From contig NZ_CP109446.1 of NCBI RefSeq assembly GCF_036227265.1, forward strand, positions 2,679,501 through 2,743,500: 64,000 bases of DNA, given 5' to 3'. The translations under genes were made by a program, and so were the position numbers. This document shows, piece after piece, positions 7,945-16,632 of the stretch. Within the stretch, counting starts at the first letter, position 1. Each line of letters starts with the position of its first letter. This stretch comes from Streptomyces sp. NBC_01476. Its GTDB lineage: Bacteria; Actinomycetota; Actinomycetes; Streptomycetales; Streptomycetaceae. Under the pieces are notes generated by a model. That model saw nothing but the letters and a program-made list of their open reading frames with translations, made no database searches and had not been told where the DNA came from.

Positions 7945-10599
7945 GTGAGCAAGTGCCAACGGCCCGGCTGTGGCGGGACCTTGGAAGACATGGGCAGCGG
8001 CGAGCTGTACTGCGACACCTGCGGGCTGTCGCCGCTGCCGGCCGCCGCGCCGGCGTCCGTGGTGTCAGCGGGCGCGGCGGGCACAGCGGGCACAGCGGGC
8101 ACAGCTTCGGGCGGCGCCGCCGGGGGTGCTCCGGCGCCCGCCGTGCCGTCCGCGCGGGCCGGCGGGGAGTCCGGCCGGTCCGCCTCGGGTCATTCGTCGC
8201 GCTCCTCACGGTCCACCTCCCAGGCGTCCAAGCGTTCGGTGTCCGGGCGGCTCTCGCAGTCGCTGACCGGCGCCGCCTCCGGCCGCTCGGTGTCGGTCCG
8301 CAGCTCGCGCGGCACCACCAGCGGCCCCACCCGGGGCAAGCTGGGTGCCGGGCTGGTCTCGGTACCGCCCATCCCGCGGCCCGACCCGGCCGCCGCGGTG
8401 CTGGAGAACCCCGAGGTGCCCGAGCGCAAGCGGTTCTGCAGCAAGGGCGACTGCGGCGCCCCGGTCGGCCGCAGCCGCGGCGACCGGCCAGGACGTACCG
8501 AGGGCTTCTGCTCCAAGTGCGGCCACCCGTACTCCTTCTCGCCCAAGCTGCAGGCCGGCGACGTGGTGCACGGGCAGTACCACGTGGTGGGCTGCCTGGC
8601 GCACGGCGGCCTCGGCTGGATCTACCTGGCGGTGGACCGCGCGGTCTCCAACCGCTGGGTGGTGCTCAAGGGCCTGCTGGACACCGGGGACGAGGACGCG
8701 CTCGCCGCGGCGGTCTCGGAGCGGCGGTTCCTCGCCGAGATCGAGCACCCCAACATCGTCCGCATCTACAACTTCGTCGAACACCTCGACCAGCGCACCG
8801 GCACCCTCGACGGCTACATCGTGATGGCCTACGTCGGCGGCAAGTCGCTCAAGGAGATCGCCAACGAGCGGCGCACGCCGGACGGCAAGCGCGAGCCGCT
8901 GCCGGTCGCGCAGGCCATCGCCTTCGCCATCGAGGCGCTGGAGGCGCTCGGCCACCTGCACAGCCGCAACCTGCTCTACTGCGACTTCAAGGTGGACAAC
9001 GCGATCCAGACCGGCGACCGCCTCGAACTCATCGACATGGGCGCGGTCCGGCGGATGGACGACACCGAGTCGGCGATCTACGGGACGGTCGGCTACCAGG
9101 CCCCCGAAGTCGCCGAGGCCGGCCCGTCGGTGGCCTCCGACCTCTACACCGTCGCCCGCACACTGGCCGTGCTGACCTTCGACTTCCAGGGCTACACCAA
9201 CGTCTTCGCGGACAGCCTGCCCGACCCGGGCAGCATCGAGGTGTTCACCCGCTACGAGTCCTTCTACCGGCTGCTGGTCCGCGCCACCGACCCCGATCCG
9301 GGCAAGCGGTTCGCCTCCGCCGAGGAGATGGCCGACCAGCTGCTCGGGGTGCTGCGCGAGGTGGTGGCGCTGGAGACCGGCCAGCCGCGGCCGGCCCTGT
9401 CCACCCTCTTCGGCCCCGAACTGCGGGTGGTCGACACCGAGTTGGTCCGTCCGGTGGCCGGTGACACCTCGGCGCTCGGTGCGGACCGCGCGCTGGAGAA
9501 AGCGGCCCGCAGACGGGACAAGGCGGGGGCCGCGCCCCTTGCGGCCGGCCCGAACGGCGCCGCCGCGGCACTGCCCGGGACCTTCGGGCCGCCGCCGGTG
9601 CTGCCCGGACAGGCGGGCCCAGGCGGCGGTTCGCCCGCCCGCGCGGTGGTCTCCCGGCTCGACCCGGCCGCCGCCGCCCTCGCCCTGCCCGTACCGCATG
9701 TGGACCCGGGCGACCCCAACGCGGGCTTCCTGGCCGGGCTTTCGGCCGCAGCGCCGGCCGAGCTGGTCACCGCGCTCCAGCTCGCGCCCGAGGACTCGGT
9801 GGAGAAGCGGCTGCGGGAGGTACGGGCCCGGCTGGAGCTCGGCGACACGGCCGGCGCCCAGCAGGTGCTCAGCGCCCTCGCCGGCTCCGCGGACAGCGAC
9901 GCCGACTGGCGGGTGGTGTGGCACCGCGGGCTGGCCGCGCTGTGCACGGCCGACTTCGAGACGGCGGCGCTCAGCTTCGACGGGGTGTACGACGCCTTCC
10001 CCGGCGAGCCCGCGCCCAAGCTGGCCCTGGGTGTCTGCGCCGAGGTGCTGGGGCAGCTGGACAACGCCGCCGAGTACTACCGGCTGGTGTGGACCACCGA
10101 CCACAGCTATGTGAGCGCCGCCTTCGGCCTCGCCCGGGTGCTGCTGAAGTCCGGCGACCGGCCCGGGGCGGTGCGGGCCCTGGAGTCGGTGCCGGAGTCG
10201 TCCATCCACTACACCGCCGCCCGGGTGGCGGCGATCAGGGCCCGGCTGCGGGACCGTTCGCCGCGGGAACCACTGCTGGGCGACCTGCACGCCGCCGCCC
10301 GGCAGGTGGAGGACCTGCAACGGCAGGGCCTGGACTCCGACCGGCGCGAGCAGCTCGCCACCGAGGTGCTCGGCAGCGCGCTGGACTGGGTGCTCGCCGG
10401 CCGCACCGGTGAGCCCGCCGGCGGCGCACCCGCCGGGCAGCCGCGCAGCGGTGTGCTCGGCGCCCAACTCACCGAGCGCGACCTGCGCTTCGGCCTGGAA
10501 CGCTCCTACCGTGTGCTGGCCAGACTCGCCCAGCAGGGCAGCGAGCGGATCGAACTGGTGGAGCGCGCCAACCGCTTCCGCCCCCGGACCTGGGTGTAG
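7945..10599 (+). CDS. PknG-like serine/threonine protein kinase with zinc ribbons and TPR region
   Basis: 884-residue soluble kinase. Domains in order: a zinc ribbon (Cys4, 9, 23, 26); a Ser/Arg-rich linker; a second rubredoxin-like ribbon (Cys165, 170, 189, 192); a PknG-type kinase domain at about 205-470 with ATP Lys242, catalytic Asp347 in LLYCDFKVDN and metal Asp364 in IDMG (instead of DFG); then a long helical TPR-like C-terminus (about 620-884). This is the architecture of mycobacterial PknG, which controls glutamate metabolism through the FHA protein GarA/OdhI. GTG 7945 was chosen because of the GAGGGGGAG site just upstream and the Cys-rich N-terminus. It follows sensor genes and is four bases from a PP2C gene, so phosphorylation and dephosphorylation are co-encoded. 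Confidence 0.9.
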   Translation: MSKCQRPGCGGTLEDMGSGELYCDTCGLSPLPAAAPASVVSAGAAGTAGTAGTASGGAAGGAPAPAVPSARAGGESGRSASGHSSRSSRSTSQASKRSVSGRLSQSLTGAASGRSVSVRSSRGTTSGPTRGKLGAGLVSVPPIPRPDPAAAVLENPEVPERKRFCSKGDCGAPVGRSRGDRPGRTEGFCSKCGHPYSFSPKLQAGDVVHGQYHVVGCLAHGGLGWIYLAVDRAVSNRWVVLKGLLDTGDEDALAAAVSERRFLAEIEHPNIVRIYNFVEHLDQRTGTLDGYIVMAYVGGKSLKEIANERRTPDGKREPLPVAQAIAFAIEALEALGHLHSRNLLYCDFKVDNAIQTGDRLELIDMGAVRRMDDTESAIYGTVGYQAPEVAEAGPSVASDLYTVARTLAVLTFDFQGYTNVFADSLPDPGSIEVFTRYESFYRLLVRATDPDPGKRFASAEEMADQLLGVLREVVALETGQPRPALSTLFGPELRVVDTELVRPVAGDTSALGADRALEKAARRRDKAGAAPLAAGPNGAAAALPGTFGPPPVLPGQAGPGGGSPARAVVSRLDPAAAALALPVPHVDPGDPNAGFLAGLSAAAPAELVTALQLAPEDSVEKRLREVRARLELGDTAGAQQVLSALAGSADSDADWRVVWHRGLAALCTADFETAALSFDGVYDAFPGEPAPKLALGVCAEVLGQLDNAAEYYRLVWTTDHSYVSAAFGLARVLLKSGDRPGAVRALESVPESSIHYTAARVAAIRARLRDRSPREPLLGDLHAAARQVEDLQRQGLDSDRREQLATEVLGSALDWVLAGRTGEPAGGAPAGQPRSGVLGAQLTERDLRFGLERSYRVLARLAQQGSERIELVERANRFRPRTWV

Positions 10600-10602
10600 C
10601 CG

Positions 10603-11970
10603 ATGCCACCACTCCCCGACTCGGCCTCCGCCGCCGCCCCGCAGGCGTCCACGCCCGGCAACTGCCGCGCCTGCGGCGAGCACCTGGGGGCGAACGACCT
10701 CTTCTGCGAGGGCTGCGGTCTTGATCTGTCGGCGCCGCCGCCGGCCGCGGAGCCTGCCCCGACCGGTCCCGCGGCAGACGGCAGCGTGCCCGGCCCGGCG
10801 GGCGGCAGCGCGCCCGGCCCGGCAGCCGGGGGCGCCGCCGCCGAGGGTGCCGGCCCGGACACCGGCACGGACACCGGCAAGGCCGCCGCCCTCGTATGGC
10901 CGCCCGCGCCCGACGCGGCCGGCACCGACTCCTTCCACCTGCCGCCGCCGCTGGTCGCCGCCCCCGAGGGGGGCTCGGGCGACACGCTGGTGCTCGGGGT
11001 GGCCGCACGGCTGTCGGACCCGCGCGAGGAGCCGGCCGCGCGGGAGAGCGGGCCGGTCTGCGTGGCCTGCGGGGTCGGCGGGGTGGACGAGGACGGGTAC
11101 TGCGAGCACTGCGGGCACGCCCAGCCGCGGCAGCGCGACCACCAGGAGCAGGAGCTGGAGGGCGTGGCCGCGGTCAGCGACCGCGGCCTGCGGCACCACC
11201 GCAACGAGGACGCCTTCACCGTCGCCGCCGCCTCACTGCCGGACGGCACCCCCGCGGTGGCCGCCGTGGTGTGCGACGGCGTCTCCACCTCCTACCGGCC
11301 GGACGACGCCTCGGCCGCCGCGTCCGCGGCCGGCAGCGAGTCCCTGCTGGCCGCGCTGGAGCGGGGGGCGAGCGCGGAGGACGCGATGAGCGGCGCGCTG
11401 CTGGCCGCCTTCGACGCGGTGGCCCGGCTCGCCGAGGAGGAGAAGCTGCCCGGCGGGGGCCCGCACCAGAACAACGCCCCGGCCTGCACCTGCGTCGGTG
11501 CGGTCGTCATCGGCCCGGTCTTCACCGTCGGCTGGATCGGCGACAGCCGCGCCTACTGGATCCCCGACGACCGCGCGCAGCCGCCGGCCCGCCTCACCGA
11601 GGACGACTCGTGGGCGGCCAGGATGGTCGCGGCCGGTCTGATGACGGAGGCCGAGGCGTACGCCGACGACCGCGCGCACGCCATCACCGGCTGGCTCGGC
11701 GCCGACGCGGTGGAGGTCGACCCGCATGTGGCCGCCTTCCAGCCGGAGAGCCCGGGGGTCGTCGTGGTGTGCACCGACGGGCTGTGGAACTACGCGGAGT
11801 CGGCGGCGGAGATGGCCGAGGTCCTTCCCGCCGACGCCAGGACCCGGCCGCTGCACAGCGCCCGCACCCTGCTGGGGGTGGCGCTCGACGGCGGCGGCCA
11901 CGACAACGTAACGGTCGCGGTTCTCCCGTTCCCGGCCGCTGTCTCACGGGCAGGATTCCCACCCGCCTGA
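10603..11970 (+). CDS. PP2C-family protein phosphatase with two N-terminal zinc ribbons
   Basis: 455 residues. Two zinc ribbons come first: Cys21/24/35/38 and Cys153/156/167/170, separated by a Pro/Ala/Gly-rich linker. The PP2C (PPM) catalytic domain fills about 180-440 with the expected motifs: RGLRHHRNEDAF, VVCDGVSTSY (metal Asp), VGWIGDSRAYW, VVVCTDGLWNY and GGHDNVTVAVL. The enzyme should dephosphorylate Ser/Thr residues using two Mn2+/Mg2+ ions. It starts 3 bases after the kinase stop, so it is probably the cognate phosphatase of the PknG-like kinase. No transmembrane segment is present. Confidence 0.92.
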   Translation: MPPLPDSASAAAPQASTPGNCRACGEHLGANDLFCEGCGLDLSAPPPAAEPAPTGPAADGSVPGPAGGSAPGPAAGGAAAEGAGPDTGTDTGKAAALVWPPAPDAAGTDSFHLPPPLVAAPEGGSGDTLVLGVAARLSDPREEPAARESGPVCVACGVGGVDEDGYCEHCGHAQPRQRDHQEQELEGVAAVSDRGLRHHRNEDAFTVAAASLPDGTPAVAAVVCDGVSTSYRPDDASAAASAAGSESLLAALERGASAEDAMSGALLAAFDAVARLAEEEKLPGGGPHQNNAPACTCVGAVVIGPVFTVGWIGDSRAYWIPDDRAQPPARLTEDDSWAARMVAAGLMTEAEAYADDRAHAITGWLGADAVEVDPHVAAFQPESPGVVVVCTDGLWNYAESAAEMAEVLPADARTRPLHSARTLLGVALDGGGHDNVTVAVLPFPAAVSRAGFPPA

Positions 11971-12034
11971 GACGCGGTCCGGCGGAGCCGGGGGTGGGCT
12001 GGACCAGATGTCCGAAGGAGTGTTGGGGGTAGCG

Positions 12035-13363
12035 ATGGCCATTCTTTCCAAGTCGAACGTGCCGCAGTTCTCGGTCGACGTGTACCAGAACGAGTACCTG
12101 CACGAGGGGGGCCGCGAGGTCAACGCCATCGTCACGGTCACCTCGACCGGCGGGGGTACGACCGGCGCCCGGCTGCAGCAGAGCCCGGCAGCGGCCAGCG
12201 CGGGTGTGGTGATCATGGTGGACTGCTCGGGCTCGATGGAGTACCCGCCGACGAAGATGCGCAACGCCCGGGACGCCACGGCGGTCGCCATCGACGCCAT
12301 CCGCGACGGCGTGGCCTTCGCGGTGGTGGCCGGCACCCACCAGGCCCGGGAGGTCTTCCCGGCCAACGGCGGCCTTGCGGTGGCCGATCCGGCCACCCGG
12401 GCGCAGGCCAAGCAGGCGCTGCGCAAGCTCACCGCGGGCGGCGGCACCGCGATCGGCACCTGGCTGAAGCTCGCCGACCGGCTGCTCGGCGCGGGCAACG
12501 TGTCGATACGGCACGGCATCCTGCTCACCGACGGCCGCAACGAGCACGAGAAGCCCGAGGAGTTGCAGGCCGCGCTCGACCAGTGCGCGGGCTCCTTCAC
12601 CTGTGACGCCCGCGGGGTCGGCACCGACTGGGAGGTCAAGGAGCTGACCGGCATCGCCTCCGCGCTGCTCGGCTCGGTGGACATCGTCGCCGACCCGGCG
12701 GGCCTGGCCGCCGACTTCCAGGCGATGATGGAGAACGCGATGGGCAAGGAGATCGCGGACGTGGCGCTGCGGCTGTGGACCCCGCAGGGCTCCGAGATCA
12801 CCTTCGTCAAGCAGGTGGCGCCGACGGTGGAGGACCTCACCGGCCGCCGTACCGAGGCCGGTCCGCGGGCCGGCGACTACCCCACCGGTTCGTGGGGCGA
12901 CGAGTCCCGCGACTACCACGTGGCGGTCCGGGTGCCGGCCGCCGGCGTCGGCCAGGAGATGCTCGCCGCCCGGCTGTCGCTGGTGCTGCCCCAGCCCGAC
13001 GGCACGCCCCAGGTGCTCGGCCAGGGCCTGGTCCGGGCGGTGTGGACCGACGACATGGCGGCCTCCACCCGGATCAACCCGCAGGTCGCGCACTACACCG
13101 GGCAGGCCGAGCTGGCCCAGGTGATCCAGCAGGGCCTGGAGGCCCGCAAGTCCGGCGACATGGACGGCGCGACCGCCAAGCTGGGCCGGGCGGTGCAGCT
13201 GGCCAGTGCTTCGGGCAACGAGGACACCGCCAAGCTGCTGGCGAAGGTGGTGGACGTGGTGGACGCGGCGAGCGGTACTGTGCGGCTGAAGGCGAGGGTC
13301 GCCGACGCCGATGAGATGACCTTGGAGACGCGGTCGACAAAGACCGTACGCGTAAAGAAATAA
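12035..13363 (+). CDS. von Willebrand factor A domain protein
   Basis: 442-residue cytoplasmic VWA protein. The domain begins near residue 60 with the MIDAS motif MVDCSGSM (Asp-x-Ser-x-Ser), which binds a divalent metal, and continues with LTDGRNEHE and the later MIDAS-type Asp region. A beta-rich segment and a helical tail follow (about 300-440). The start at ATG 12035 is preferred over ATG 12008 because of the GGGGGT site and because the family N-terminus is a short stretch before SKSNVPQFSVDVYQNEYL. Between a PP2C and an FHA gene, it matches the VWA component of TerY-P-type kinase/phosphatase/VWA triads. Probably a metal-dependent assembly factor or a substrate of the kinase (inference). 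Confidence 0.87.
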   Translation: MAILSKSNVPQFSVDVYQNEYLHEGGREVNAIVTVTSTGGGTTGARLQQSPAAASAGVVIMVDCSGSMEYPPTKMRNARDATAVAIDAIRDGVAFAVVAGTHQAREVFPANGGLAVADPATRAQAKQALRKLTAGGGTAIGTWLKLADRLLGAGNVSIRHGILLTDGRNEHEKPEELQAALDQCAGSFTCDARGVGTDWEVKELTGIASALLGSVDIVADPAGLAADFQAMMENAMGKEIADVALRLWTPQGSEITFVKQVAPTVEDLTGRRTEAGPRAGDYPTGSWGDESRDYHVAVRVPAAGVGQEMLAARLSLVLPQPDGTPQVLGQGLVRAVWTDDMAASTRINPQVAHYTGQAELAQVIQQGLEARKSGDMDGATAKLGRAVQLASASGNEDTAKLLAKVVDVVDAASGTVRLKARVADADEMTLETRSTKTVRVKK

Positions 13364-13381
13364 GCAGGGGGAGCCGGCACC

Positions 13382-14320
13382 ATGCCGATGTGTCCGAACG
13401 GCCATCAGTCGACCACTGACGACTGGTGCGAGGTCTGCGGCATCCGGATGGCCGCGCCGCCCGCACCGCCCTACGGGTCCCGTCCCGCGTCGTCCAGCTC
13501 GTCGTCGTCACCCGCCTCGACCCCGCCGACCTCCTTCTCACCGCCCGGTTTCGACGTCGAGGCGACCGCGGTGGTGGCGGAGCTGTGTCCGCAGTGCCAC
13601 ACCCCGCGCGAGGGCATGGCGCTCTTCTGCGAGGAGTGCCGCTACAACTTCCGCACCCACGCCGCGACCGTCTCCCCCGTGCTGCCGGTGACGCCGGCGC
13701 CCCCCGTGGGCCCTGTGGTGCCCGCGGTCCCGCCCACCGTCGCCGAGCAGCCGGCCTACGAGTCCCCGCTGTCGGCCCGCTCCGAGATCAACCGCCCGGC
13801 CGAGCCGCTGCCTTCGGAGTCGGTCACCTCGGGCTCCGGCGACTATCTGATCCCGCCGCCGTCCGGCCCTGCGTCCGGGTCCGGGCCGGCCCGGCAGGAG
13901 CCGGAGCAGCGGGGTACCGCGTGGATCGCGGTGATCGCCGCCGACCGGGAGTACTTCACCGCGATGATGGCCCGCAGCGGCCCCGAGGCGGAGAGCCTGT
14001 ACTTCCCCGCCTACTCCCCCCAGGTCCGACTGCCCCTGATCGGCAACCAGATCACCATCGGCCGCCGCCGGCACAGCACCGGCGAGGCCCCCGACATCGA
14101 CCTGTCCCGCTCGCCCGAGGACCCCGGGGTCTCGCACAAGCACGCGGTCCTCGTCCAGCAGCCCGACGGCGCCTGGTCCGTGGTCGACCAGGACTCCACC
14201 AACGGCACCACCGTCAACCTCGGCGAGGACCCGATCCGCCCGTACACCCCGGTGCCGCTGATGGAGGGCGACCGGGTGCACGTGGGCGCGTGGACGACGA
14301 TCACACTCAAGCGGGCGTGA
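13382..14320 (+). CDS. FHA-domain protein with two zinc ribbons
   Basis: 312 residues. A first zinc-ribbon-like motif (Cys4, Cys16, Cys19 with His8 as probable ligand) and a second (Cys69, 72, 83, 86) flank a Ser/Pro-rich linker. A long Pro-rich linker leads to a C-terminal FHA domain at about 215-310. The phosphothreonine-binding residues are visible: the GRRRHSTG loop, VSHKHAVL and DSTNGTTVN. FHA domains bind phosphothreonine, so this is a likely reader or substrate of the upstream PknG-like kinase, analogous in role to GarA/OdhI although larger and ribbon-bearing. It starts 18 bases after the VWA gene. Confidence 0.88.
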   Translation: MPMCPNGHQSTTDDWCEVCGIRMAAPPAPPYGSRPASSSSSSSPASTPPTSFSPPGFDVEATAVVAELCPQCHTPREGMALFCEECRYNFRTHAATVSPVLPVTPAPPVGPVVPAVPPTVAEQPAYESPLSARSEINRPAEPLPSESVTSGSGDYLIPPPSGPASGSGPARQEPEQRGTAWIAVIAADREYFTAMMARSGPEAESLYFPAYSPQVRLPLIGNQITIGRRRHSTGEAPDIDLSRSPEDPGVSHKHAVLVQQPDGAWSVVDQDSTNGTTVNLGEDPIRPYTPVPLMEGDRVHVGAWTTITLKRA

Positions 14321-14336
14321 CACCCAGGAGGTGCTG

Positions 14337-15038
14337 ATGAGCGCGCACACGGCCGTACGCCGGCTGGATCTCGGCTGGTTCGTCCGGCCGGGCACCGAGA
14401 CCGCTGACGGACAGCCACGGGTGGAGCCCGCGCTGGGCTATCTGGTCGCCCACCAGGGCGAGTTGCTGCTCTTCGACACCGGGATCGGCGCCGCGGACCC
14501 GGAGACGGACGCGCACTACCGGCCGTACCGCCGCCCGCTCCAGGAGGCGCTGGCCGCCGCCGGTACGTCGCCTGCCGAGATCGCGCTGGTGGTCAACTGC
14601 CATCTGCACTTCGACCACATCGGCGGCAACCCGCTCTTCCCGGCGACCCCGATCATGGTCCAGGCCGCGGAGATGGCGCTGGTCCGGGCGGGCAAGCACA
14701 CCCCCGACGCGCTGGTGGGCTTCCCCGGCGCGCGCTACGAGGAGCTGTCCGGGGAGGCGGAGATCCGGCCGGGGGTGTGGATCGTGCCGACCCCCGGACA
14801 CACCGCGGGCCACCAGTCGCTCGTGGTCGGGCAGCCGGACGGCACCGTGGTGCTGGCCGGGCAGACCCACGCCTCCGCCTCCGACTTCGCCGCGGCCCGG
14901 CTGGCGGTGACCGCCGTCGGGCAGGGCGCCGTACCACCGCTGCCGCCGCCCGACTCCTGGCCGGCGCGGCTGCTGGAGTTCGACCCGCGCCGGGTCCTGT
15001 TCGCGCACGACGCGTCGGTGTGGGAGCCGATCGGCTGA
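14337..15038 (+). CDS. Metallo-beta-lactamase-fold hydrolase (lactonase-like)
   Basis: 233 residues. The zinc-binding signature HLHFDHIGG (His-x-His-x-Asp-His) is at about residues 85-93. The later GHTAGHQS motif supplies another His ligand and FAHDASVW the C-terminal one. The overall pattern resembles N-acyl-homoserine-lactonase/AttM-like members, but quorum quenching is not implied by sequence alone. The start is ATG 14337, five bases after AGGAGG; an in-frame GTG at 14331 overlaps that site and is less likely. It is 16 bases after the FHA gene and probably the last gene of the signalling operon. Its role there is unclear. Confidence 0.82.
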   Translation: MSAHTAVRRLDLGWFVRPGTETADGQPRVEPALGYLVAHQGELLLFDTGIGAADPETDAHYRPYRRPLQEALAAAGTSPAEIALVVNCHLHFDHIGGNPLFPATPIMVQAAEMALVRAGKHTPDALVGFPGARYEELSGEAEIRPGVWIVPTPGHTAGHQSLVVGQPDGTVVLAGQTHASASDFAAARLAVTAVGQGAVPPLPPPDSWPARLLEFDPRRVLFAHDASVWEPIG

Positions 15039-15046
15039 GCCGCCGG

Positions 15047-15076
15047 GGCCGCGGCGCGGCTCGGGGCGCCGCGGCC
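15047..15076. terminator. Bidirectional hairpin between convergent genes
   Basis: Bases 15047-15056 and 15067-15076 (GGCCGCGGCG and its exact complement) form a 10-bp G+C stem with a ten-base loop. It lies between the stops of the converging hydrolase and methyltransferase genes. Confidence 0.6.
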
Positions 15077-15106
15077 TGACACCGGCTCGCGGGCGGCCGG
15101 CTTCCG

Positions 15107-15964
15107 CTACACCTCCCAGCGGTCAGGACCCGCCGGGTCGTCGCGCCACACCCACTGGCGGCCGTCCGCCACCGTGAGGCCGTAACGGGTGCGGTCCGCG
15201 GTCCGGTCGGCGAAGAGCCGTTCGCCGATGCCGCCGCGCGGTGCGCGGGCGGCGGTGCCGCGCAGCGGGACGAAGTACGCCGGGGTGGCCAGAAACCGCC
15301 CCTCGGCCTGCCCCGGCCCGTTCACCGTCAGTGCCACCAGACCGGTCGCGAAGGGCGCCAGGATCAGACCGCCGGGCCGTACCTGTTCGAGCCAGGCGGC
15401 CGGGATCACCGGCATGTCGCAGGTCGCCATGACGCGGTCGTACGGGGCCCGGTCGCGGTAGCCCAGCGCCCCGTCACCGGTGACCACGGCCACCGAGCGG
15501 GCCGCGGGGGTGCCGTAGGCGTCCAGATGGGCGCGGGCGGCCCCGGTCAGCTCCGGGTCGAGGTCCACGGTGGTGACCGCGTCCGGGCCGAGGCGGTGGG
15601 CGAGCAGCGCCGCGTTGTAGCCGGTGCCGGTGCCGATCTCCAGCACCCGGTGCCCGTCGGCGACGTCCAGCGCCTGGCACATCAGCGCCATCAGCGACGG
15701 CTGGCTGCTGGAGGAGACCAGCTCGCCGCCGACCGTCCGCACCGCGATCGGCCGGTCCGCGTACACCCCGGCCAGCCGCCGCAGCCGGCTCCCGTGGTCG
15801 GTGTCCTCGGGGAGGTCCACGAACAGGTCCCGGGGCACGTCGGCGAAGGCGGCCCGCCAGGCCGGGTCGGTCAGGCCGCCCCCGGCCACGATCCGCCGCA
15901 CCATCCGGGCCCGCAGCGCGTCCGCGGCCGCCCGGTAGCGCTCCTGGCCCACGCCCGCGGTCAT
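15107..15964 (-). CDS. Protein-L-isoaspartate O-methyltransferase family enzyme
   Basis: 285-residue SAM-dependent methyltransferase of the PCMT family. The SAM motif VLEIGTGTGYNAALLAH is near residue 107-123; the preceding SSSQPSLMALMCQAL is typical of the PCMT substrate region, and post-motif residues VTTVDLDPEL follow. PCMT enzymes methylate isoaspartyl residues in damaged proteins. Streptomyces genomes hold several divergent paralogues, some acting on peptides, so the substrate is uncertain. The start at 15964 (GGAGAG upstream) gives MTAGVGQERYRAA; the open frame extends far upstream but overlaps the divergent haemoglobin gene. It is divergent from the globin gene with 120 bases between starts. 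Confidence 0.8.
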   Translation of the reverse strand: MTAGVGQERYRAAADALRARMVRRIVAGGGLTDPAWRAAFADVPRDLFVDLPEDTDHGSRLRRLAGVYADRPIAVRTVGGELVSSSSQPSLMALMCQALDVADGHRVLEIGTGTGYNAALLAHRLGPDAVTTVDLDPELTGAARAHLDAYGTPAARSVAVVTGDGALGYRDRAPYDRVMATCDMPVIPAAWLEQVRPGGLILAPFATGLVALTVNGPGQAEGRFLATPAYFVPLRGTAARAPRGGIGERLFADRTADRTRYGLTVADGRQWVWRDDPAGPDRWEV

Positions 15965-15987
15965 CTCTCCATCGTGCGCCCCCGGAG

Positions 15988-16003
15988 CCGGTCCTACGAC
16001 CGG
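15988..16003. promoter_or_regulatory. Inverted repeat in the methyltransferase/globin divergent region
   Basis: CCGGTC and GACCGG (15988-15993, 15998-16003) surround CTAC. On the minus strand the same stretch contains TAGGAC, a plausible -10 box for the methyltransferase gene 27 bases before its start. An operator function is inferred only from symmetry and position. Confidence 0.3.
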
Positions 16004-16084
16004 GCGGCGGGGACGGTTTCCCACGGGCGGCGCAATGGTGCCGGGCCCCCGCTGCCCGGCCGGACCGTCTGCGACCATAGAAGG

Positions 16085-16489
16085 GTGACTGAGATCCCGC
16101 ACGGCACGCTCCCGCAAGCGACGTTCTACGAGCTGGTCGGCGGCGAGGCGACGTTCCGCAAACTGGTGCACCGCTTCTACGAAGGCGTCGCGGACGACCC
16201 CGAGCTGCGCGCGCTGTACCCCGAGGAGGACCTGGGCCCCGCCGAGGAGCGGCTGACGCTCTTCCTGATCCAGTACTGGGGCGGCCCCCGGACGTACAGC
16301 GACGAGCGCGGCCACCCCCGCCTGCGCATGCGGCACGCCCCGTTCACCGTCGACCGAGCCGCGCACGACGCGTGGCTGCGCCACATGCGCGACGCCGTGG
16401 ACGACCTGGCACTGGAGCCCGCGTACGAGCATCAACTGTGGGACTACCTGGTGTACGCGGCCGCTTCGATGGTCAACACCCCGGGCTAG
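16085..16489 (+). CDS. glbO: Group II truncated haemoglobin
   Basis: 134 residues, the usual size of a 2-on-2 globin. Group II features are visible: the FYEGVADDPELRALYP region with the B10 Tyr, the proximal His in RMRHAPFTV, and the G8 Trp in DAWLRHM. The protein binds haem and O2/NO; actinobacterial TrbO proteins are linked to respiration and oxidative or nitrosative stress. The GTG at 16085 follows AGAAGG with almost no spacing, so the mRNA may be leaderless or nearly so. Longer in-frame upstream extension overlaps the methyltransferase and was rejected. Monocistronic: a hairpin follows 19 bases after the stop. Confidence 0.9.
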   Translation: MTEIPHGTLPQATFYELVGGEATFRKLVHRFYEGVADDPELRALYPEEDLGPAEERLTLFLIQYWGGPRTYSDERGHPRLRMRHAPFTVDRAAHDAWLRHMRDAVDDLALEPAYEHQLWDYLVYAAASMVNTPG

Positions 16490-16508
16490 CGGCCGTTTTC
16501 AGCCATAC

Positions 16509-16536
16509 GTCCCCGGACGTCCGAGTGTCCGGGGAC
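16509..16536 (+). terminator. Hairpin terminator after the globin gene
   Basis: GTCCCCGGAC (16509-16518) and GTCCGGGGAC (16527-16536) form a perfect 10-bp stem with an eight-base loop, 19 bases after the globin stop and about 100 bases before the next gene. Confidence 0.6.
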
Positions 16537-16632
16537 CGGTCGGTCACGATCGTATTGCGACAATCTCTCCCACTGTTCACCATCGGGTCCCGCTTGAGAG
16601 CATCCCCCCTGTAAGAGGACGGGGGAGCATCA

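Noticed and set aside
5121..8102. Very long open frame on the minus strand (993 codons) opposite the GlnH-like, coiled-coil and kinase genes
   Set aside because: Composition is repetitive (Gly/Arg/Val/Gln-rich), shows no domain and mirrors real genes; long antisense frames are normal in G+C-rich actinobacteria.
8206..11199. 997-codon minus-strand frame opposite PknG and PP2C
   Set aside because: Same antisense artefact; the opposite strand carries complete kinase and phosphatase motifs.
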